Below the pieces are notes generated by a model. It had not been told where the DNA came from. It made no database searches and worked only from the letters and a program-made list of their open reading frames with translations. This document shows, piece after piece, positions 1-9,036 of a stretch of 64,000 nucleotides of DNA (position 1 is its first letter; every line of letters starts with the position of its first letter). A program made the position numbers and the translations under genes. Source of the stretch: Trichocoleus sp. FACHB-40 (GTDB lineage Bacteria > Cyanobacteriota > Cyanobacteriia > Cyanobacteriales > FACHB-T130); NCBI RefSeq assembly GCF_014695915.1, contig NZ_JACJPF010000084.1, positions 49,871 through 113,870 on the forward strand, written 5' to 3'.

Positions 1-91
1 TGAGATCGCCCCAAAGATGAACGATGCCTTGTCCACTTAATGCCTCTATAATGAAATCTGCATAAGCTCGTTCCCAACAATTGTCTTTTAA
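1..91 (-). other. Open-frame fragment running off the left edge, no start codon
   Basis: The minus strand is open from the window edge up to a TAG at 92-94 and reads LKDNCWERAYADF, then IIEALSGQGIVHLWGDL. It looks protein-like, but there is no ATG, GTG or TTG between that stop and the edge. It is therefore either the inner part of a decayed gene or chance. I do not recognise the family. Confidence 0.2.
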
Positions 92-173
92 CTAGACTAT
101 TAGAAATAAATCTTATGATCTTCTTTCTAAGGCGGTACAAATTATCCTATTTCACTAATTTGTTCGTAATAAA

Positions 174-459
174 TAATCCCCCCTAACTCCCGACTCCTTT
201 GTCTACCGCGCATCATCCTGTGAAGAGTAAAAGGGGGTGGGGGGATAACGTATTGAGCCTTAAAATGGTGAATTAGTATTGATTAAATATCTGAAGCATT
301 TTTTCACTAAGTGTCCGCCAAAAAACCAATCCCCCCGAATTTTAATTTTTAAGACTACAGCACATCATATTGTTAAAGACAGGAGGGGGTAGGGGGGATA
401 AACTATTTAGCCTTAAAATAGTGAATGAATATTGTCTAAACATCTGAGAAATTTTTTGG
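174..459. repeat. Two diverged copies of a G/C-tract hairpin plus about 75-bp direct repeat
   Basis: Two direct copies lie at 233-307 and 385-459. Each begins with a run like GGGGGTGGGGGGATAA, followed by AGCCTTAAAAT, a TGAAT/ATATTG block, ATCTGA and a T-rich end. Each is preceded by a C-rich tract (ATCCCCCC near 176-183, AATCCCCCCG near 330-339) that can pair with the G tract to form a hairpin. The arrangement looks like two copies of a small non-coding repeat or an insertion remnant. The rest of 92-709 shows no credible gene. Confidence 0.55.
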
Positions 460-709
460 TATCAATTTCTCTGTATAAAGAATGATGTATTTTGGGAAAC
501 CCTTGGTAAGGGTTCAGTAGACAGGTAATAGCGAGAGGGATGAGGAAATTTAGAGTGATCGCTTCCACCACCGAAGCTGAAATTGAGAAAAGGGCGTAAG
601 CGTTGCGAAAGCTCTTCCCTCGACTTGAACTGGAATAGACCCAGACGCGATCGCACTGATGAATTACTACGGTGCGTTAGCAAAGCATGCCGTCAGGCTT
701 ATTGCATTT

Positions 710-1420
710 CTACAGAGTATCGGGGTCAACTCCCACCTGCCGCAGTCGCTCTGCCAAACGCTCTGCCCGTTGACGCTCTTGCTGTGCTATTTGACGCTCC
801 TGCCTAATTATTTCCTCTGGTGGAATAAGTCGATTGCCATTCTGGTCATACCAATAGAGCCATTCCCTCATGTATCCTTCATGAGTACCAACCTCGCAGC
901 CAATCCCTAGCTCGATTTCGGGCATCCACACAGGGTTTCCCATCTGGCGCACGTAGACACCATTCTCTAGACGATACACTTCAAACGAGTCGTGCTGGTC
1001 GCGCCTGTAATAGTCGGGGTTGTAGATGACATAGTACAGCACACCGAGTTGAGCATACTTGGTCATCTTTTCGTCGTACTCGCCGCCTGGAGTTTTAGAG
1101 ACAACTTCTAATACCCACTGCGGGACAATATTGTTTTCTTGCCAAAGTACGTAGCTTAGTCGGAGTTTACCACTCGGCTTAAATCGCTCTACTCCTAAAC
1201 TCAGAAAGCTATCCGGTACAATTGCCGCTAATTGGGGTTGATAGTAAACTCCCATGTTGACCCCGAAAAACCAGTCCCTGCGGTCTGCCCACAGCAGAGC
1301 TAAGATTGCTCGTAGCAGGGTGGGGATGAGAATTTGCAGTTCGTTATCTACAGGGGTATCGTCAGAGTCTGGTAGTTCTTCAGCACTGGCAAGATACTGC
1401 AACGGGTTGTACTGTACCAT
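710..1420 (-). CDS. Uma2 family (DUF820) putative restriction-endonuclease-like protein
   Basis: A 236-residue protein of the Uma2/DUF820 group, a PD-(D/E)XK-fold family hugely expanded in cyanobacteria. The fold elements are visible: PD at residues 69-70, the strand WVLEVVSKT around 103-110, and the DEKMTKYAQLGV helix that follows. The C-terminal tail (about 195-236) is a charged coiled coil rich in RQERQ repeats, typical of the family. It starts at ATG 1420. It stands alone between non-coding stretches and is not part of an operon. The nuclease activity is inferred from fold and is unproven for most members. Confidence 0.85.
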   Translation of the reverse strand: MVQYNPLQYLASAEELPDSDDTPVDNELQILIPTLLRAILALLWADRRDWFFGVNMGVYYQPQLAAIVPDSFLSLGVERFKPSGKLRLSYVLWQENNIVPQWVLEVVSKTPGGEYDEKMTKYAQLGVLYYVIYNPDYYRRDQHDSFEVYRLENGVYVRQMGNPVWMPEIELGIGCEVGTHEGYMREWLYWYDQNGNRLIPPEEIIRQERQIAQQERQRAERLAERLRQVGVDPDTL

Positions 1421-1796
1421 AACAAGTCCCTCTAGTAACTTACTGCTTGTATCTTAACTAAGCGAGGTAGTGGAATTATTCTAATTAGCAGCGATCGCGC
1501 ACTACATCTTAAAGCTTTGGCGAACAAGTTTGGTAGGAGATCGCCCCTCTTCATCTCAAACTTCTCAGTAATCGTAATGGGCGAGCGCTTCTCAAATCTC
1601 CAAAGCAGAAAATCACTGCTTTGATTTTAGGGTGATTGAGGGCGATTACTTCTCTATTGAATCACTACGATGCAGCCGCCTCTATTTCGACTGAAACAAA
1701 GCAAACATCATTATTGTTGAAAGTAAAGCAGTATAAGAGGTAAAAGGTAAAAGGAGCTATACTAGCCTAAGTTCCTTCGCAACCAAGCATGAAACG
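1421..1796. other. Intergenic stretch, nothing recognised
   Basis: This divergent promoter region lies between the Uma2 gene and the DUF4238 gene. I see one imperfect HIP1 site and A/T-rich sequence close to the plus-strand gene, but no convincing ORF, RNA gene or strong hairpin. Confidence 0.4.
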
Positions 1797-2744
1797 ATGT
1801 CCAAGGTAACGAACCAGCATTATGTTCCTCAGTGTTATTTAAAAAATTTTACTACTCGCAGCAAAATTTTTGTATTTGATAAAATTTTAAAAAAATCTTT
1901 GTCATTTGAAGGAACAAATGTGAAAAATGTTGCCAGTGCAAGGTATTTTAACGATTTCCCTGAAGAGATGCTTCCCGCAGAGATTAGAGGCAAGGGAGAA
2001 TCACAGTTAATTGAAAATCATTTCTCAGCTATTGAAGTTGATCTTTGCAAAACATTAGGGAAGATTATAACTGGATACAATAATCAAAACCCAGAAAATA
2101 TTAACCCCACATTTTTTTTGAATAAAGAAACTAAGGAAAAGCTTTCCTATTTTTTGATGCTCCAAATTATAAGAACAAGAAATTTCAGAAATATTCTGAA
2201 AAGAATGTTTGAAGATGTAGACACCCTGCTGAATAAGCTTCAAAAAGTTCGCCCTGATTACAAGCCCCTGGCAGATGAGTATGTTGAACCTCTTCCAGGT
2301 GAGCCTGACAATTCTATAGGTATTGAAGAATTTCTTGCAAATGAGCCACCAACACATTCACAAAAGCAACATCTAATTTATATGTTTAACAAACTTAATG
2401 GAGGTAATAACGAAGAGATTACTAAAGCTTTGGCAGATCATATATGGATAATTGGTGTTAATACTACTGCTATTCCTCTATGTACATCTGATAATCCAGT
2501 TGTTATAAATGAACATCAAAACTTCGGTAGCGGTCTGACATCTATTGGTGTTCAAATTACTTACCCAATTAGTCCCCAGCTCATACTGATTTTATTTGAA
2601 TCAAGTTTTTGGAAAGAATTGAAAAGCCATGATAAAAAATGTTTAAAACTGTCAGAAAAATCAGTAAGAACTTACAACAAACTACAGCTAACTCAATGTA
2701 CCAGGCAAGTCTACTCATCCACTAATGACTTTAGCTGGTGCTGA
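1797..2744 (+). CDS. DUF4238 domain-containing protein
   Basis: A 315-residue protein beginning with the DUF4238 signature N-x-H-Y-V-P-Q-x-Y-L-K-N-F at residues 6-18. Later blocks typical of the family follow, such as IWIIGVNTT and PLCTSDNPVV (about 218-240) and the TYPISPQLILIL strand (about 260-271). The function of the family is unknown; members are scattered among bacteria and often lie in accessory regions. The gene is noticeably more A/T-rich than its neighbours (long A and T runs near 1840-1890 and 2105-2120) and contains no HIP1 octamers. This suggests horizontal acquisition. It starts at ATG 1797; no partner gene is adjacent. Confidence 0.8.
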   Translation: MSKVTNQHYVPQCYLKNFTTRSKIFVFDKILKKSLSFEGTNVKNVASARYFNDFPEEMLPAEIRGKGESQLIENHFSAIEVDLCKTLGKIITGYNNQNPENINPTFFLNKETKEKLSYFLMLQIIRTRNFRNILKRMFEDVDTLLNKLQKVRPDYKPLADEYVEPLPGEPDNSIGIEEFLANEPPTHSQKQHLIYMFNKLNGGNNEEITKALADHIWIIGVNTTAIPLCTSDNPVVINEHQNFGSGLTSIGVQITYPISPQLILILFESSFWKELKSHDKKCLKLSEKSVRTYNKLQLTQCTRQVYSSTNDFSWC

Positions 2745-2951
2745 AGGTTAGTGAGAAAAAGGGGTATATAGATGTTAGTTTAAAATCTCAAAAATAGAGT
2801 TAACTAAATCCGTTGTTGTCACCACTTATTCGATAGCACTTTAGCAGTAGTTGTTGGTAATGACCACTCTAAAACTGTTAATTAGTTAGTTCTAGTAGTG
2901 CGATCGCGCTCATAAATTGCTGCTGCGCGATCGCTCTCAATTCTCGAATTC

Positions 2952-3066
2952 GCAGACACGCTCTAAATATCAAGAATCACCATTGCCGTCCAGCCGTCAT
3001 CTGTTTTTCCAGTTAAAACTGGTGTAAAGTAACCGCTTTGACATCTACTGGCTGTTGATGGCGATC
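2952..3066 (-). pseudogene. Decayed copy of the archease 3' end
   Basis: The reverse strand of 2963-3066 reads DRHQQPVDVKAVTLHQF, then a TAA stop in frame, then LEKTDDGWTAMVILDI and a TAG stop. This matches the last 35 or so codons of the intact archease gene at 5216-5647, including the final Asp-Ile and stop. The in-frame TAA replaces a Gln codon of the intact gene. Similarity continues for 11 bases beyond the stop codon (GCAGACACG...). The copy has no 5' part and cannot encode archease. It lies just downstream of the ABC permease gene, as the intact copy lies downstream of the COG0523 gene. Confidence 0.85.
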
Positions 3067-3081
3067 GCGATCGCCATCAAC
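3054..3081. repeat. 28-bp perfect palindrome centred on HIP1 sites
   Basis: GTTGATGGCGATCG followed by its exact reverse complement CGATCGCCATCAAC. The left half belongs to the archease relic and the right half is its mirror image, so the palindrome may mark an inversion or repair junction. It could also act as a weak bidirectional terminator after the permease gene, although it has no T-run. Confidence 0.7.
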
Positions 3082-3100
3082 AACAATCGCGCGTTTCTCA

Positions 3101-4819
3101 CTACGAGGTGACGTAGCTAGAGCCTTTAATTTGCTTGCCTGCTTGTCGCAACTGGCGTGTCAGTTGCAGGTTCAGTAATACCAGTATTAGTCCCAGACAC
3201 GTAATTAGCAGAAAAGCGTTCTCCTGGTTTAGTAAGAAAGCGAAGGGAAAGACAATAGACAGCGACAGCATCGCCAATGGAGCGAAATTGCCAATTCCCA
3301 GTAATACAAAAATAGTTGGGGGCAATAAAATTGTTGCCCCCAACGTACCTGCTGCCCAGAACGCCCGTTGCTGAGTTCGCATGAATAACAGCAGTTGGGC
3401 TAGGCTTGCGTAAATTACCATTAAGCCAGCCTCCAGAGTAAGACCGAACAACGCCCCAGTTCTGCTCTCATTTACTTTCATAGCAGCACCTATACCAGTA
3501 GCTGATTGTGCAGGGGACAGTAAAATAAACAAAGCCAAGGGGATGATCACAATCACTACATTCACAGCGATCGCTACTACTGCCGGACTTTTTTCACCCC
3601 AAATTAAATCCTTTACCAACGAGCTATCAGCGAATCTCTTGCTATTAGAACCCCTCTTGGGTTGAGCGCGTAGCCAATCCTGTAGAGTTTGGCGATGAGG
3701 CGTCACAGCAGCAATTAAACAGAGGTATAGCAACAGATTCAACAAGGATAGCGACAAGAGGTTTTCTGACAGCGGCGTAGCGTAAACGCTACGATTTTCT
3801 ATGGAGTTGTAATTGGCACATCCTAGAGTCAAAACTGTAAAGCAAGCAGTTAACAAATAACTTTGCTGCTTGCTTAACATAGTGGCATTGGGTTCACGAA
3901 AGCAACGCTGCCAAGCCTGCCAAATAAACCAAGTCAAAATGCTGTAATTCAACAGCACAAAACCGACGGCAGTTAAAACACTGTCGCCCAATGGTAAGCT
4001 AAACCACTTAAACCCTTCTAACCCTGTGGCAAACGATTCATTAAAAGAACTGGCAGACAAATGTGGGATTAGACAAAAAGGGTTAAGCAGCTTCAGCCAA
4101 GTCGTTGAATTATAGTAACTGGTCGTACTTATTCCCTTAGTTAGCATTAGTAAAGCCAGAACCGTACCACTGCCTAACCAACCTTGAAAACCGCCTAGCC
4201 AAGAACTGACAATGCCATATAGCAACGCAGCACTGTAAAAGAAAATACAGCTACCAACGAGAACCCCATAGAAACTCAAAATTTGTCCCAAAGCAATTTT
4301 GGCGGCAAGTCCAGCCCACAAATGGAAAGGAACTGCAACGACGGCTACCAGATAAATCAAAATTGGAACCCCCAGCAGTTTTCCCGTCAAAATACCCGCA
4401 GTAGAGTGAGGGCTGAGGCGAGTAAAATTCAGGGTGCCGCGACGTTGTTCAGTAGCCAAATCACTAATTAGCAAATAGGTTCCTGCTAGTAACAGGATTA
4501 AGATGCCAATAATGCTCAGGGATATAAATCGGTCTAGTGACCATAATTGCGAGTTGATAATCAAATTGCCCAATCCATCCGGCAGACATAGCGGTTCCTT
4601 ACTATTAGGGAGGGGCTTGCCCGTGCAATATTTATTGTAGATATCCGCAATTCGGTTAACAGAATTCGGCAGCTGGGTTTGAAAATACATGAATATTCCA
4701 ATTTGACCCAGCACAGAGATAACACTTGCCAACAGAATGTTGCGAGGTTTAAGACGCCCTTTGAGTTCCCGCAACAGTTGGGGATTCCAGTTACCCAGCG
4801 GTTCTATCAAATTGTGCAT
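3101..4819 (-). CDS. ABC-2 type multi-pass permease subunit
   Basis: A 572-residue polytopic membrane protein, probably the permease of an ABC exporter. It has about 12 hydrophobic segments, beginning at about residues 30-48 and including 98-118 and 145-165. Two features are typical of cyanobacterial ABC-2 permeases: the N-terminal NPQLLRELKGRLKPRN and the motif LATEQRRGTLNFTRLSP after the second segment. No ATPase gene is adjacent, so the partner must be encoded elsewhere. It starts at ATG 4819, with GAGGAG about 11 bases upstream. A small palindrome, CGTAGCGTAAACGCTACG (3776-3793), lies inside the gene and encodes part of NRSVYATPLSE. It resembles a dispersed cyanobacterial repeat that inserted in frame. 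Substrate unknown. Confidence 0.8.
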   Translation of the reverse strand: MHNLIEPLGNWNPQLLRELKGRLKPRNILLASVISVLGQIGIFMYFQTQLPNSVNRIADIYNKYCTGKPLPNSKEPLCLPDGLGNLIINSQLWSLDRFISLSIIGILILLLAGTYLLISDLATEQRRGTLNFTRLSPHSTAGILTGKLLGVPILIYLVAVVAVPFHLWAGLAAKIALGQILSFYGVLVGSCIFFYSAALLYGIVSSWLGGFQGWLGSGTVLALLMLTKGISTTSYYNSTTWLKLLNPFCLIPHLSASSFNESFATGLEGFKWFSLPLGDSVLTAVGFVLLNYSILTWFIWQAWQRCFREPNATMLSKQQSYLLTACFTVLTLGCANYNSIENRSVYATPLSENLLSLSLLNLLLYLCLIAAVTPHRQTLQDWLRAQPKRGSNSKRFADSSLVKDLIWGEKSPAVVAIAVNVVIVIIPLALFILLSPAQSATGIGAAMKVNESRTGALFGLTLEAGLMVIYASLAQLLLFMRTQQRAFWAAGTLGATILLPPTIFVLLGIGNFAPLAMLSLSIVFPFAFLLNQENAFLLITCLGLILVLLNLQLTRQLRQAGKQIKGSSYVTS

Positions 4820-5207
4820 TATGGGAAAAATCTCCTCTTGAAAGGATGTTTATAAATACCCACTGCGATTGGAAGGATAAAGGTATCCTGTAAGTTATGG
4901 ATATACAGACGAAAGACGAAATCTGCCTTCGCAGGTTTCCAAACTTGGGTTTTTGGTGAGTCGGCGTTAGCGTAGCGTGCCGTAGGCTAGAGAGACTTAA
5001 CTTGTGTAATATTTTTCCCTGTCAGAGTATTTAAATCGAATGTCACTGACTTAAAGGATAATTAGTCATTCTTTGAAAAACTACAGAGTAGGGGCAATTC
5101 ATGCGCCCCTACAAACAACCTATGTTCCACTCGATAGAGAACTGCTATCTTCGCTGCAATCTTAAAATATCCGCATCGGCATTTACAATTTGCAAAGCCT
5201 TTTTGCA
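4820..5207. other. Intergenic stretch with two small dispersed repeats
   Basis: No gene is seen. It holds GCGTTAGCGTAGCGTGCCGT at about 4964-4983, a repeat common in cyanobacterial intergenic DNA and related to the palindrome inside the permease gene. It also holds the hairpin GTAGGGGC...GCCCCTAC at 5088-5112, a member of the palindrome family also found at 14427, 11154 and 59302. Confidence 0.5.
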
Positions 5208-5215
5208 GACACGCG

Positions 5216-5647
5216 CTAAATATCAAGGATTACCATTGCTGTCCAACCGTCATCGGTTTTTTCTAATTGGAACTGGTGTAAAGTAACCGCCTTGACATCT
5301 ACTCGCTGCTGATGGCGATCGCTATCTAGCTTTTCTCCCTTCGTAATCGCACTTAGCTGATGCACTCTATCTTTCTCGGATATCTCAACCTGTTGCGCTC
5401 TCAGCAGTAGCAACTCGCTGTCTTTGTAGTAGATGAATTCTTGCAGGAAATTAAACAGCAACATATCCAATTCATCGTTTTCTAAGCTGAAGGTGCGCGT
5501 CTCGGTTAGCGCGATCGCATCCAGATTATCAATCATCACGTTCATGGTTGCATCACCCGCCGCGATGAAAAGCTCCTCTAAATCCTTTCCCCAGGCGTGA
5601 AAAGCAATATCAGCAGTGGCAACATCTTCAAGAAACTCGTAAGGCAT
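5216..5647 (-). CDS. Archease, activator of the RtcB RNA ligase
   Basis: A small acidic protein of 142 residues, the usual archease length. Archease promotes guanylylation and turnover of RtcB, the tRNA-splicing/RNA-repair ligase encoded at 6700-8160. Visible family features are the N-terminal YEFLEDVATADIAFHAWG, the AGDATMNVM block and the C-terminal strand ending MVILDI. In archease the metal-binding acidic residues lie in the N-terminal ADIA motif and at this C-terminal Asp. ATG 5647 is preferred over GTG 5662, because the conserved MPYEFL begins there. With ATG the gene lies 4 bp after the COG0523 stop, with GTG it overlaps by 11 bp; either way the two are translationally linked. A broken copy of its 3' end lies at 2952-3066. 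Confidence 0.9.
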   Translation of the reverse strand: MPYEFLEDVATADIAFHAWGKDLEELFIAAGDATMNVMIDNLDAIALTETRTFSLENDELDMLLFNFLQEFIYYKDSELLLLRAQQVEISEKDRVHQLSAITKGEKLDSDRHQQRVDVKAVTLHQFQLEKTDDGWTAMVILDI

Positions 5648-5651
5648 AGGA

Positions 5652-6536
5652 CTATTGCTCACACGACTTTAACTGACTAATAATTTCTTCCTTGCGATCG
5701 CTTACCTGTTTGCCGATAAAAACTAGCTCCGTTCCCTCTTGTTCAAATGGCTCCAGATCCCAACGTCCAGCCACGAAATTAAATAGATAGTTTCCTTCAG
5801 GAAATCGTACAAAACCTTTCGCCCGGTAAACATCTGTCCCAAGTGAGTCGGCAAATTCTCCAAAACATTGCCGATCGAAAGTGGCAGGACTTGTCGTGCT
5901 AAATGATTCAAATTCAAGTTGGTGAACGTGATGAGGTTGCGGTTGAACTCGCTCTCGACCAATCCCAAATAGCAAATCTGGGTCTACTTGGCATCGCTTA
6001 GTATGCAAAATTGAGGCGACTTCGTTGAAGGAGCGCAATTTATCTTCTATCGCCTTTAACTCGCTTTCAGAAACCAAATCAACTTTGTTCAGAAGGAGGG
6101 TGTCTGCTGCTTCAATTTGTATCCTACTGGTATGTCCTACCGACGGATATTTCACCATTGCATCTGCATCGATAACCGTGACAACCCCATCCAGTCGCAC
6201 CTTGGTTAAGCTTTCTTGAATATCGAAAACCAGCGCATCTGGTTCTGCAACTCCAGTTGTCTCCACCACAATATTATCGGGGTCAACGCTATCAATGATT
6301 TCATTAACAGCAGCTTCAAACTCTCCTAGCAGCGAACAGCAGACGCAACCACCACCCAGATCCGCCATTTGGACATTTTTGCCTTGAATGATTTTAGTAT
6401 CGATACCAATTTCGCCAAATTCATTCATCAAAATGGCAATCTTTTTAGGAAAGGAGTCGAGAATGTGACGAAGCAGAGTTGTTTTTCCGCTTCCGAGTGG
6501 CCCCGTAATGACTGTAAGTGGCGTGCGTACCTGCAT
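5652..6536 (-). CDS. COG0523 / CobW-like G3E GTPase (putative metallochaperone)
   Basis: A 294-residue G3E-family P-loop GTPase. Motifs: Walker A GPLGSGKTT (11-19), the metal-binding CxCC loop GGGCVCC (about 61-67), the ETTG switch (about 92-95), NKVD (about 150-153), and a shorter CobW C-terminal domain beginning after YRAKGFVRFP. A His-rich stretch PQPHHVHQLEF (about 199-209) could bind metal. COG0523 proteins are GTP-dependent metal chaperones or insertases for Zn, Co or other metals. Here the gene sits between rtcB and archease on the same strand, which suggests metal supply to the Mn- and GTP-dependent RtcB system. That role is inferred. Starts at ATG 6536. Confidence 0.88.
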   Translation of the reverse strand: MQVRTPLTVITGPLGSGKTTLLRHILDSFPKKIAILMNEFGEIGIDTKIIQGKNVQMADLGGGCVCCSLLGEFEAAVNEIIDSVDPDNIVVETTGVAEPDALVFDIQESLTKVRLDGVVTVIDADAMVKYPSVGHTSRIQIEAADTLLLNKVDLVSESELKAIEDKLRSFNEVASILHTKRCQVDPDLLFGIGRERVQPQPHHVHQLEFESFSTTSPATFDRQCFGEFADSLGTDVYRAKGFVRFPEGNYLFNFVAGRWDLEPFEQEGTELVFIGKQVSDRKEEIISQLKSCEQ

Positions 6537-6699
6537 AAACTATCCCTTTGATGGAACTGCACTGCGATGATTGAAGAAATTCCAGCGAGAATACATTTAC
6601 TTCCGGCTAAAGGCTCCCCCTACGTCGCAGACTAGCCGGAATACAAGAGTGCTGTTGTGTCTCTGTGCATCAGGCGATCGCGCAAATGTTAAATTTACT

Positions 6700-8160
6700 T
6701 CATCCTTTGATATTTCCAATCGGTGTCAACCGCACCACCTTTTTACTAATCCCCGCTAACTCCGCCGCTTCAATCACATCATCAATGTCTTTGTAAGCCG
6801 CACCCGCTTCTTCTGCTAGTCCAGACATTGAGGTACTGCGGACATAAATACCCTTCTTCTGCATATCTTTCAAGAGTGTTTCTCCCTTCCAAGCTTTTCG
6901 CGCCTTGGTACGACTCATTGTGCGTCCGCTTCCGTGTGCAGTGCTGAAGAAAGTTTGGTCGCCAGTGGGTACGCCGACTAATAAATAAGATCCGGTTTCC
7001 ATACTGCCGCCAATAATAACTGGCTGACCAATGTTCTTGTAGCGTTCCGGAATATCTGCCATTCCCGGTGCGAAAGCGCGAGTTGCACCTTTACGATGGA
7101 CGAGGAGCGATCGCTTTTTCCCATCCACAACATGACTCTCTAGCTTGGCGGTATTATGGGCGACATCATAAACCATGTGCATCCCCAAGTCTTCCGCCGA
7201 ACGTTCAAAGATTTCCGAAAATACTTCGCGAATGCGATGCAGAATCACCTGACGATTGGCATAAGACATATTGATGCCACATTTCATCGCAGCGAAATAG
7301 GCTTGTCCTTCCGGAGAATCAAAGGGCGCACAAGCTAATTCTCGATCAAGTATTTTAATTCCATACTTGCTATCCATTACCTTTAAAAATCTTTGCAGAT
7401 AGTCAGTTGCCACCTGATGACCAAACCCACGACTACCACAGTGGAACATCACCACCACCTGATCCGGCATGGTAATTCCCATCGTCTTGGCTAACTCTGG
7501 ATCGAAAATATCTTGCTTTCGAGCAACTTGAATTTCTAAATAATGATTGCCAGATCCTAGAGTTCCAATTTGATTGAAACCCCGGTCAATTGCCTTATCA
7601 CTAATCTTTGCAGAATCAGCACCTTTAATGCAGCCGTTTTCTTCAATGAGTTCTAAATCTTCTTCCCAACCATAGCCATTATTAACGCACCACTGAGCGC
7701 CTTGTTCGACCACTTTGCGAAAGTCATTCCGCGATAATTTTACAAAGCCACTGCTTCCCACTCCAGCCGGAACCCTTTCGTAGAGCTTATCTACCAGCTT
7801 CTTGATATAAGGTTTGACTTCATGGTAGGTCAGGTTTGTAACCATCAAGCGCATTCCACAATTGATATCAAAACCGATACCGCCAGGGGAAATCACGCCC
7901 CCCTTTTCCACATCCATCGCCGCCACGCCACCAATGGGAAAACCATAGCCAAAGTGTCCGTCGGGCATACACAAAGCATATTTTGTTATCCCTGGCAGCG
8001 TCGCGACATTCGTAACTTGGTCGTAAACCGCTTCATCTAATTCGGAAATTATCTTCTCTGTCCCATAAATCCGGGCGGGAACGCGCATCCCATCCTTGTA
8101 GGAAACCGGAATTTCCCATACTGTGTCAGAAATTTGTTCTAAAAATTCCTTAATAGGCAT
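6700..8160 (-). CDS. rtcB: RtcB, RNA 3'-phosphate/5'-OH ligase
   Basis: A 486-residue RtcB-family protein, full length. RtcB joins 2',3'-cyclic or 3'-phosphate ends to 5'-OH ends through a GMP-histidine intermediate and needs Mn2+. Motifs: GGIGFDINCGMR (about 93-104, with the metal-binding Asp and Cys), GSGNHYLEIQ, HCGSRGFGHQ, and HGSGRTMSR carrying the His that in the family becomes guanylylated. The longest open frame begins at TTG 8211. ATG 8160 is chosen because the family starts MPIKEF and because TTTTAGGAGTAAAACCGAG supplies a Shine-Dalgarno just upstream. The lycopene cyclase gene ends 47 bp upstream, so the two may be cotranscribed. Downstream on the same strand are the COG0523 gene and archease. 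Confidence 0.95.
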   Translation of the reverse strand: MPIKEFLEQISDTVWEIPVSYKDGMRVPARIYGTEKIISELDEAVYDQVTNVATLPGITKYALCMPDGHFGYGFPIGGVAAMDVEKGGVISPGGIGFDINCGMRLMVTNLTYHEVKPYIKKLVDKLYERVPAGVGSSGFVKLSRNDFRKVVEQGAQWCVNNGYGWEEDLELIEENGCIKGADSAKISDKAIDRGFNQIGTLGSGNHYLEIQVARKQDIFDPELAKTMGITMPDQVVVMFHCGSRGFGHQVATDYLQRFLKVMDSKYGIKILDRELACAPFDSPEGQAYFAAMKCGINMSYANRQVILHRIREVFSEIFERSAEDLGMHMVYDVAHNTAKLESHVVDGKKRSLLVHRKGATRAFAPGMADIPERYKNIGQPVIIGGSMETGSYLLVGVPTGDQTFFSTAHGSGRTMSRTKARKAWKGETLLKDMQKKGIYVRSTSMSGLAEEAGAAYKDIDDVIEAAELAGISKKVVRLTPIGNIKG

Positions 8161-8207
8161 CTCGGTTTTACTCCTAAAAGGTGATGTGAAAAATAGAAGC
8201 GACCGTC

Positions 8208-9020
8208 TCAAACCGTATCGTTTCCAGGCTCTACCTGAGCAAGAGCTTTTGGAAGTTCTGGCTGCCCATTATTTAGAGCGGGGAAAGAGATGAGTGGTAG
8301 GAGCGATCGCATATTCCCCACCAATAGAAACAGTAAAAGTCCTTGCACCACTAGCAGGTTAGTGACTAAAAAGAACGTCGCTTCCTCAATCGGCAACCCA
8401 AACGGCTTAAATCCAGTGCTATAAATCTCCGAAATGCTCCAAATGCCCTGTCCGATGGCAATGCGGTCGGCTATCCACAGGTAAACTGTCGGGATCAAAG
8501 TGCCAATCAACCAAGCGTCTTTTCTCGCCCAGAGTTGCTTTGCTCCAACTGCCCACTGTAGCGCCAGTATGGGGCCTGCCCAAGCTAAAATTAGCCCCAT
8601 GTACACAGTCTTATCCGACTGCAACATGAAAGCTCCCGCAATGCTGAGAACTATCCAAAAAACAAAGCCAGATGCTCGCAGCCAAGGAGAAACCTCCTGC
8701 TGTGCTGGCTCAGTTGTGAGAGGAAACACCCAATAGAACCAAAGACCCGTCAGGAGTGGCTGAAGTATGAAGAACAAATATTCTTCAACAGGTACGTAGC
8801 CAATCGTACCCATTACGCGACCCGCGCCGTAGTTCCACACATCGCGCCAAACCAGGTAGTTGTCCCACGGGGTGGTGTAGATTGTTGCAACCAGTGCAAT
8901 TAGCGGTAGCCCCAACCAAGCCCTAACTCCTCCCATACCAGCTAGTGGCTGCCGTTGAAGCCATGCCAGTAGGAGGATCGGTGGCAGGATAAAGACAAGG
9001 TGAAACGCCAAATAGGTCAT
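8208..9020 (-). CDS. Lycopene cyclase-domain protein (fused CrtYc/CrtYd type)
   Basis: A 270-residue membrane protein with about seven hydrophobic segments, made of two tandem halves of the CrtYc/CrtYd (CarR-like) lycopene cyclase fold. Each half carries the family's acidic signature: VPVEEYLFF at 76-84 and LPIEEATFF at 209-217. PWDNYLVW (51-58) and WIADRIAIGQGIWS (182-195) are the other conserved blocks. This family cyclises lycopene ends in actinobacteria, archaea, Bacteroidetes and fungi. The usual cyanobacterial enzymes are CrtL and CruA, so the gene is unusual in this setting. It follows a small membrane-protein gene by 16 bp. Substrate preference cannot be told from sequence. Starts at ATG 9020. 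Confidence 0.85.
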   Translation of the reverse strand: MTYLAFHLVFILPPILLLAWLQRQPLAGMGGVRAWLGLPLIALVATIYTTPWDNYLVWRDVWNYGAGRVMGTIGYVPVEEYLFFILQPLLTGLWFYWVFPLTTEPAQQEVSPWLRASGFVFWIVLSIAGAFMLQSDKTVYMGLILAWAGPILALQWAVGAKQLWARKDAWLIGTLIPTVYLWIADRIAIGQGIWSISEIYSTGFKPFGLPIEEATFFLVTNLLVVQGLLLFLLVGNMRSLLPLISFPALNNGQPELPKALAQVEPGNDTV

Positions 9021-9036
9021 TGTTGCTGGTTATGTT

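Noticed and set aside
8161..8211. N-terminal extension of RtcB to TTG 8211
   Set aside because: The conserved start MPIKEF and a clear AGGAG lie at ATG 8160; the extension has no family support.
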